17,377 nt of DNA, taken from Elusimicrobia bacterium CG03_land_8_20_14_0_80_50_18 (GTDB lineage: Bacteria; CG03). The position numbers and the translations under genes were made by a program. Location: assembly GCA_002780705.1 (NCBI GenBank), contig PEUP01000077.1:1-17377 (forward strand), written 5' to 3'. The notes beneath the pieces are model-generated. The model saw only the letters and a program-made list of their open reading frames with translations, was not told the DNA's origin and made no database searches. Below, one piece after another: positions 14,512 to 17,377 of the stretch. The first letter of the stretch is position 1, and every line of letters begins with the position of its first letter.

Positions 14512-15891
14512 TCAGACACGGTATTTTTTTGCTTTTCCGGAGTCAAGGCGGAAATCGCCCGCGAGGATCTTTTTAGCGATGATCTTGCCGTATTCCACGC
14601 CCGGCTGGTCAAAGGTGTTGATACCCAGCATCTCGCCGTATATGGCCGTGGCCGCCTCAAGCATCATCATCAGAGCGCCCACATGTCCGGCCGACACCGC
14701 CGGCATTTTTATTGTAACAACGGGCCGCCCGGCCTCAAGAAGAGATAGAGCCGTCCCCGCTTCCTCGGCCTTGAAGAGTTCGGCGATGTCCCTTCCGGCG
14801 AAAACGAAATCCCCGAAATCCGGCACCATGAACGAGCCGATATCATCCACCGACAAAAGCGTGACAACTTTATCCTGCGGGCCCTCGGTGTAGAGCTGGA
14901 GCTGCGAATGCTGGTCGGTTACGCCCTTGGCCTTCACGGGTGTCGGACCCACGAAAATATTTTTTCCTTTCCTGTCTTCGCGCTTGCCCAGAGACTCCGC
15001 CCAGAGCTGCGCGAACCAGTCGCTCATCGTGGCGAGCTTTTCCTCGTAGGGCATGAACACATTGATGCGGCGGCCTTTTTTATAGAAGAGATAATGCACC
15101 GCCGCGTAAAGAGCGGCGGGATTTGACAGCAGCTCTTCGCCGAAACATATTCTTTCGGCGTCAGAGGCGCCTTTAAGAAGTTTTTTGATATCTATCCCGG
15201 CCACGGCCGCCGGCAGCAGCCCCACCGAAGACAGGGCGCTGAAACGCCCCCCCACATTGGCGGGTATGGGAAAAGAATCAATGCCGTGTTCCCGCGCGAA
15301 CCCGCGCAAAAAGCCCTTTTCCGGGTCCGTCGTTATCACCACATGTTTTTTCCATGATTTGCCGCTCTTCTTTTTCAGGCCTTTGAGGGCCGCGGCAAAA
15401 ACCGAAAGGGTTTCGCTCGTGGTGCCGGATTTCGTGATGACATTGAAAACCGTGTTTGAAAGAGGCGCTATATCAAAAACCGATTGCACAAATTCAGGCG
15501 AGATGTTGTCGGCGATGATGACACGCGGCCGGCCGCCCCGTCCAGCGGCATCTCTCAAATTGTAAAAAGCCGGGGTGAGGGCGTCTATGAGTGCCCGGGG
15601 ACCGAGCGCGCTTCCTCCTATGCCGAGAACGACGAAACATCCGCATTTGCCTTTGAGCTTATCGGCGTATCTGATGATGGCAGAGGCGTTTTTCAAATCA
15701 CCCGGGAGTTCCGCAAAGCCCACTTCGCCGGATTTACGCCGCGCGTTAAGTTTTTTTACGGCGGCTCTCACCGTGGGAGCGATTTTCCTCAAATCGGCGG
15801 AGCTGAGGCCCTCCGCGCCTATGGAATCCTTCATCGCGGGAGCATAGTCCACACTTATTTTTTTTGAAAAAACCTTTTTGGACTCTTTCAT
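14512..15891 (-). CDS. pgi: Glucose-6-phosphate isomerase
   Basis: Interconverts glucose-6-phosphate and fructose-6-phosphate in glycolysis and gluconeogenesis. Seen: VLGIGGSALGPRALIDAL, the sugar-phosphate loop ITKSGTTSETL, the GGRFSALSSVGLLPAA segment with catalytic-region residues, TDQHSQLQLYTEGP, and the C-terminal signature INTFDQPGVEYGKIIAKK. At 459 residues it is of the short bacterial type (about 450). GGAGGT lies 8 nt before the ATG, inside the last codons of the upstream PPC gene, which ends only 4 nt before the pgi start. Confidence 0.97.
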   Translation of the reverse strand: MKESKKVFSKKISVDYAPAMKDSIGAEGLSSADLRKIAPTVRAAVKKLNARRKSGEVGFAELPGDLKNASAIIRYADKLKGKCGCFVVLGIGGSALGPRALIDALTPAFYNLRDAAGRGGRPRVIIADNISPEFVQSVFDIAPLSNTVFNVITKSGTTSETLSVFAAALKGLKKKSGKSWKKHVVITTDPEKGFLRGFAREHGIDSFPIPANVGGRFSALSSVGLLPAAVAGIDIKKLLKGASDAERICFGEELLSNPAALYAAVHYLFYKKGRRINVFMPYEEKLATMSDWFAQLWAESLGKREDRKGKNIFVGPTPVKAKGVTDQHSQLQLYTEGPQDKVVTLLSVDDIGSFMVPDFGDFVFAGRDIAELFKAEEAGTALSLLEAGRPVVTIKMPAVSAGHVGALMMMLEAATAIYGEMLGINTFDQPGVEYGKIIAKKILAGDFRLDSGKAKKYRV

Positions 15892-15895
15892 AAGC

Positions 15896-16243
15896 TCACA
15901 CCTCCGTTAACAATATTATCTGGGCGAAATATGTCACAGTTCCTTCAACCAGGTGGCCGGCGGCCGCCTTGCCGCCGTCAAGTCCGCACACCACATGCAG
16001 ATGCGCGGCGCCGTCTGTGACACTGCCGTTTCCCAAGAGTTCGGCTTTCATATCAAAGTGTTTCTGATAATGATCCGGCGGGATCTTATCAGAATCCTGA
16101 CGAATGGTGACGAGGTCAAAATCCATAAGAGCCCCCACACAGGAAACTATAACGGCTTCCTTTACGCCCATTTCCGCCAGTCTCTTCTCAAGAGAAGCGA
16201 CAAGCTTTTCACCTTCCCCGATTTTTATTTTTATTTGTTTCAT
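15896..16243 (-). CDS. PPC/DUF296-domain protein
   Basis: A 115-residue single-domain protein of the PPC (plants and prokaryotes conserved, DUF296) family. Seen: IKIGEGEKLVASLEKRLAEMGVKEAVIVSCVGAL, the His pair in DGAAHLHVVCGL, and the KAAAGHLVEGTVTYFAQIILLTE ending. In plants this domain accompanies AT-hooks; free-standing bacterial versions form trimers and have no settled function, although they are often called DNA-binding. The frame is open upstream to 16459, but that extension crosses the palindrome and promoter; the ATG at 16243 starts the domain exactly. First gene of the long operon running through pgi and addBA. Confidence 0.86.
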   Translation of the reverse strand: MKQIKIKIGEGEKLVASLEKRLAEMGVKEAVIVSCVGALMDFDLVTIRQDSDKIPPDHYQKHFDMKAELLGNGSVTDGAAHLHVVCGLDGGKAAAGHLVEGTVTYFAQIILLTEV

Positions 16244-16269
16244 AATAAGCTTCCCAAAACACAAAACAG

Positions 16270-16318
16270 AAAAAAGGGGGACGGAGGAAAGTCGGACTTT
16301 CCTCCGTCCCCCTTTTTT
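16270..16318. terminator. Perfect 49-nt palindrome with A/T tracts on both sides (terminator-like on both strands)
   Basis: The arms are 24 nt each around one central G: six A, five G, then ACGGAGGAAAGTC, mirrored by GACTTTCCTCCGT, five C and six T. RNA from either strand would form an 18-bp GC-rich hairpin followed by a U run. It does not follow any gene; it sits in the 5' region between two divergent genes, so attenuation or insulation is more likely than ordinary termination. Confidence 0.85.
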
Positions 16319-16319
16319 T

Positions 16320-16347
16320 ATTATATCAAATCCATTTGACTTGTAAA
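16320..16347 (-). promoter_or_regulatory. Promoter of the PPC-pgi-addBA operon
   Basis: On the minus strand TTTACA (16347-16342, 5 of 6) is followed after 16 nt by a perfect TATAAT (16325-16320). Expected initiation is near 16313, at the edge of the 49-nt palindrome, so the hairpin would form the very 5' end of the message. Confidence 0.6.
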
Positions 16348-16364
16348 ATGAGTTTATATAAAAT
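16336..16364 (+). promoter_or_regulatory. Promoter of the receiver-TPR gene pair
   Basis: TTGACT (16336-16341, 5 of 6) and TAAAAT (16359-16364, 5 of 6) are separated by 17 nt. The -35 box lies inside the spacer of the divergent minus-strand promoter, so the two cannot easily be occupied at once. Expected start near 16371, giving a leader of about 80 nt. Confidence 0.62.
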
Positions 16365-16392
16365 TGGACTTGGATTTCAGCAGAGGAAAAAT

Positions 16393-16431
16393 CGCCGCGG
16401 CCCGGCAGCGCGTTGCCGCCGTCGGCGTTTT
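16393..16431 (+). promoter_or_regulatory. GC-rich terminator-like hairpin in the receiver gene leader
   Basis: CGCCGCGG pairs with the CCG-T-CGGCG segment (one bulged T), then CGGCA pairs with TGCCG around a GCGCGT loop, giving about 13 GC-rich pairs, followed by TTTTGATTT. It ends just before the AGGAG ribosome site (16437-16441), so it could act as an attenuator or modulate initiation. Confidence 0.45.
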
Positions 16432-16452
16432 GATTTAGGAGAAAACCATAAA

Positions 16453-16836
16453 ATGGCAAAAAAAATAGCGGTAAAAACCGTTCTCGTCTGTGACGACTCT
16501 ACCGAAATCCGCATGCTGCTGAAGAGCGTGCTATCAAATGAGGGTTTTGCGGTGCTTGAGGCCGAAAACGGCCTTGTCGGTCAGGAGCTTGCCGAAGCCC
16601 ATATACCCGACCTGATAATATTGGATATGATTATGCCCGGACAGGAGGGCATAACAACAATAGGGAAACTCGCCGGGAATCCGGAAACGGCGGAAATACC
16701 CATTATCATAATGACCGGCAAAACCGCCATAACAAAACTCATAGGCGCGGGCGCCTCTCAGGTGAAGGCGGTTTTTGAAAAACCTTTTTTCATGAAAGAC
16801 CTGCGCGCGAAAATAGCCGAGATATTCAGTGACTGA
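16453..16836 (+). CDS. Single-domain CheY-like response regulator
   Basis: A 127-residue stand-alone receiver domain. Seen: acidic pair D14-D15 in VLVCDDS, phosphoacceptor D58 in LIILDMIMPG, T88 in IIIMTGK and K110 in FEKPF, so all canonical phosphorylation residues are present. No output domain follows; such proteins act by binding a partner when phosphorylated by a histidine kinase, which is not in this window. The ATG at 16453, 11 nt after AGGAG, begins the domain; an open extension upstream to 16336 would cross the promoter. The stop overlaps the next gene. Confidence 0.93.
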   Translation: MAKKIAVKTVLVCDDSTEIRMLLKSVLSNEGFAVLEAENGLVGQELAEAHIPDLIILDMIMPGQEGITTIGKLAGNPETAEIPIIIMTGKTAITKLIGAGASQVKAVFEKPFFMKDLRAKIAEIFSD

Positions 16837-17377
16837 TTCATCCAGACTCAAGTCCACAGCCGCGGCCATCGCCATTTTTATCGCGCCGCTTATTCAGCCG
16901 GCCTTCGCGAACGAAAGAGCGGAAACACTCTATAAACAGGGGGATTTCGCCGGGGCCGTGGCGGTTGCGGAAGAAGAATACGCTAAGAGCGGAAGCGAAA
17001 GCGCAAAAACGGCTCTGGTCCGCTATCTCACCGAACTCGGTCTGGACATGAGTTTTAAGGAAAACTATAACGCCGCCGCGTACGCCTTCAGCCGCGCGCT
17101 TAGCCTCTCCCCCGACGATCTCACGCTGAAAGAGCTGGTCGCGACGGTGAAAGACCTCGGTTATTATCCCGCGCCGGCGCTAATTCCGGAAAAAGAAATC
17201 AAACCCGCCGCTACGCCGCCCGGGGCGAAGCCTGCTCCGGCACCGGATCCGGCCGCCGGCGCCTATCTCAAACAACAGCTTGAGCTGATACGGAAACTTG
17301 AAAAACTCGCCGCCGCCATAGAAAAGAAATCCGCCGCGGAAACAGGAATCTCGGAAGAAGCGATGCGGGAAACAGCC
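16829..17377 (+). CDS. Exported TPR-like protein with coiled coil (partial, runs off the window)
   Basis: The frame starts with GTG at 16829, overlapping the receiver stop by 8 nt, and is open for 183 codons to the window end. Residues 6-28 look like a signal peptide: RLK, then a hydrophobic run AAAIAIFIAPL, then a probable cleavage site PAFA-N. Residues 30-110 resemble two TPR-type helical repeats (ETLYKQGDFAGAVAVAEEEY and YNAAAYAFSRALSLSPDD). A Pro/Ala-rich linker follows (about residues 121-147), then a charged helix likely to be a coiled coil (QQLELIRKLEKLAAAIEKK). Probably periplasmic scaffold or assembly protein; no specific function is recognised. Coupling to the receiver suggests a shared process. 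Confidence 0.8.
   Translation, partial: MTDSSRLKSTAAAIAIFIAPLIQPAFANERAETLYKQGDFAGAVAVAEEEYAKSGSESAKTALVRYLTELGLDMSFKENYNAAAYAFSRALSLSPDDLTLKELVATVKDLGYYPAPALIPEKEIKPAATPPGAKPAPAPDPAAGAYLKQQLELIRKLEKLAAAIEKKSAAETGISEEAMRETA

Noticed and set aside
14442..14660. N-terminal extension of the DUF3467 protein into pgi
   Set aside because: The extension reads the pgi gene out of frame, while the ATG at 14441 has AAGGAGG and begins the family similarity.
16336..16452. N-terminal extension of the receiver protein
   Set aside because: It overlaps the predicted promoter and leader hairpin; receiver homology and AGGAG support 16453.
16244..16459. N-terminal extension of the PPC protein
   Set aside because: It would translate the promoter and 49-nt palindrome; the domain starts at 16243.
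1..17377. tRNA, rRNA or known riboswitch
   Set aside because: No cloverleaf with CCA-type ends, no rRNA segments and no recognisable riboswitch core were seen; hisS has no leader long enough for a T-box.

Overview
The window comes from a bacterium with compact, tightly overlapping operons and an overall balanced base composition. It encodes a Sec-exported protein, an AddAB-type recombination nuclease and short palindromic repeats lying inside genes. This would fit an uncultured Gram-negative candidate lineage (Elusimicrobiota/Omnitrophota-like), but that placement is a guess from gene style only. Almost everything is on the minus strand; only the last kilobase is on the plus strand.

Positions 1-4047 (visibly AT-richer): the remains of a type I restriction-modification operon. 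In transcription order it holds a DUF1016 (YhcG-like) N-terminal domain fused in frame to what looks like the last ~38 residues of HsdR; an intact HsdM; a full-length DUF1016/PD-(D/E)XK nuclease; and an HsdS cut off after its first target-recognition domain. No HsdR motor gene is present. Each DUF1016 gene contains a perfect 27-nt odd palindrome (13-1-13, AATT at both ends) of different sequence but at nearly the same codon and in the same reading phase. Both genes also start inside copies of the same ~24-nt sequence, which is the 3' end of hsdM. This is the most unusual part of the window.

Positions 4048-7875: a housekeeping operon hisS-thrC-folK-panC with 4-nt start/stop overlaps at each junction. 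A good sigma-70-type promoter lies so close to hisS that its mRNA should be almost leaderless.

Positions 7974-16243: a second long minus-strand operon in the order PPC/DUF296 protein, pgi, DUF3467 protein, VanZ-like membrane protein, a 28-residue very basic protein, addB, addA and a Cys-rich DUF6485 protein. Its predicted promoter lies at 16320-16347. The predicted transcript would begin with a perfect 49-nt palindrome that looks like an intrinsic terminator.

Positions 16326-17377: a divergent plus-strand unit. It has a promoter interleaved with the minus one, a GC-rich terminator-like leader hairpin, a single-domain CheY-like receiver, and a translationally coupled exported TPR-like protein that runs off the window.

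Scattered through four genes and one leader are short CCTGCC...GGCAGG palindromic elements. In genes they are tolerated as in-frame peptide insertions (HsdS, HsdM, AddB, AddA). One sits just before the P-loop of AddB.
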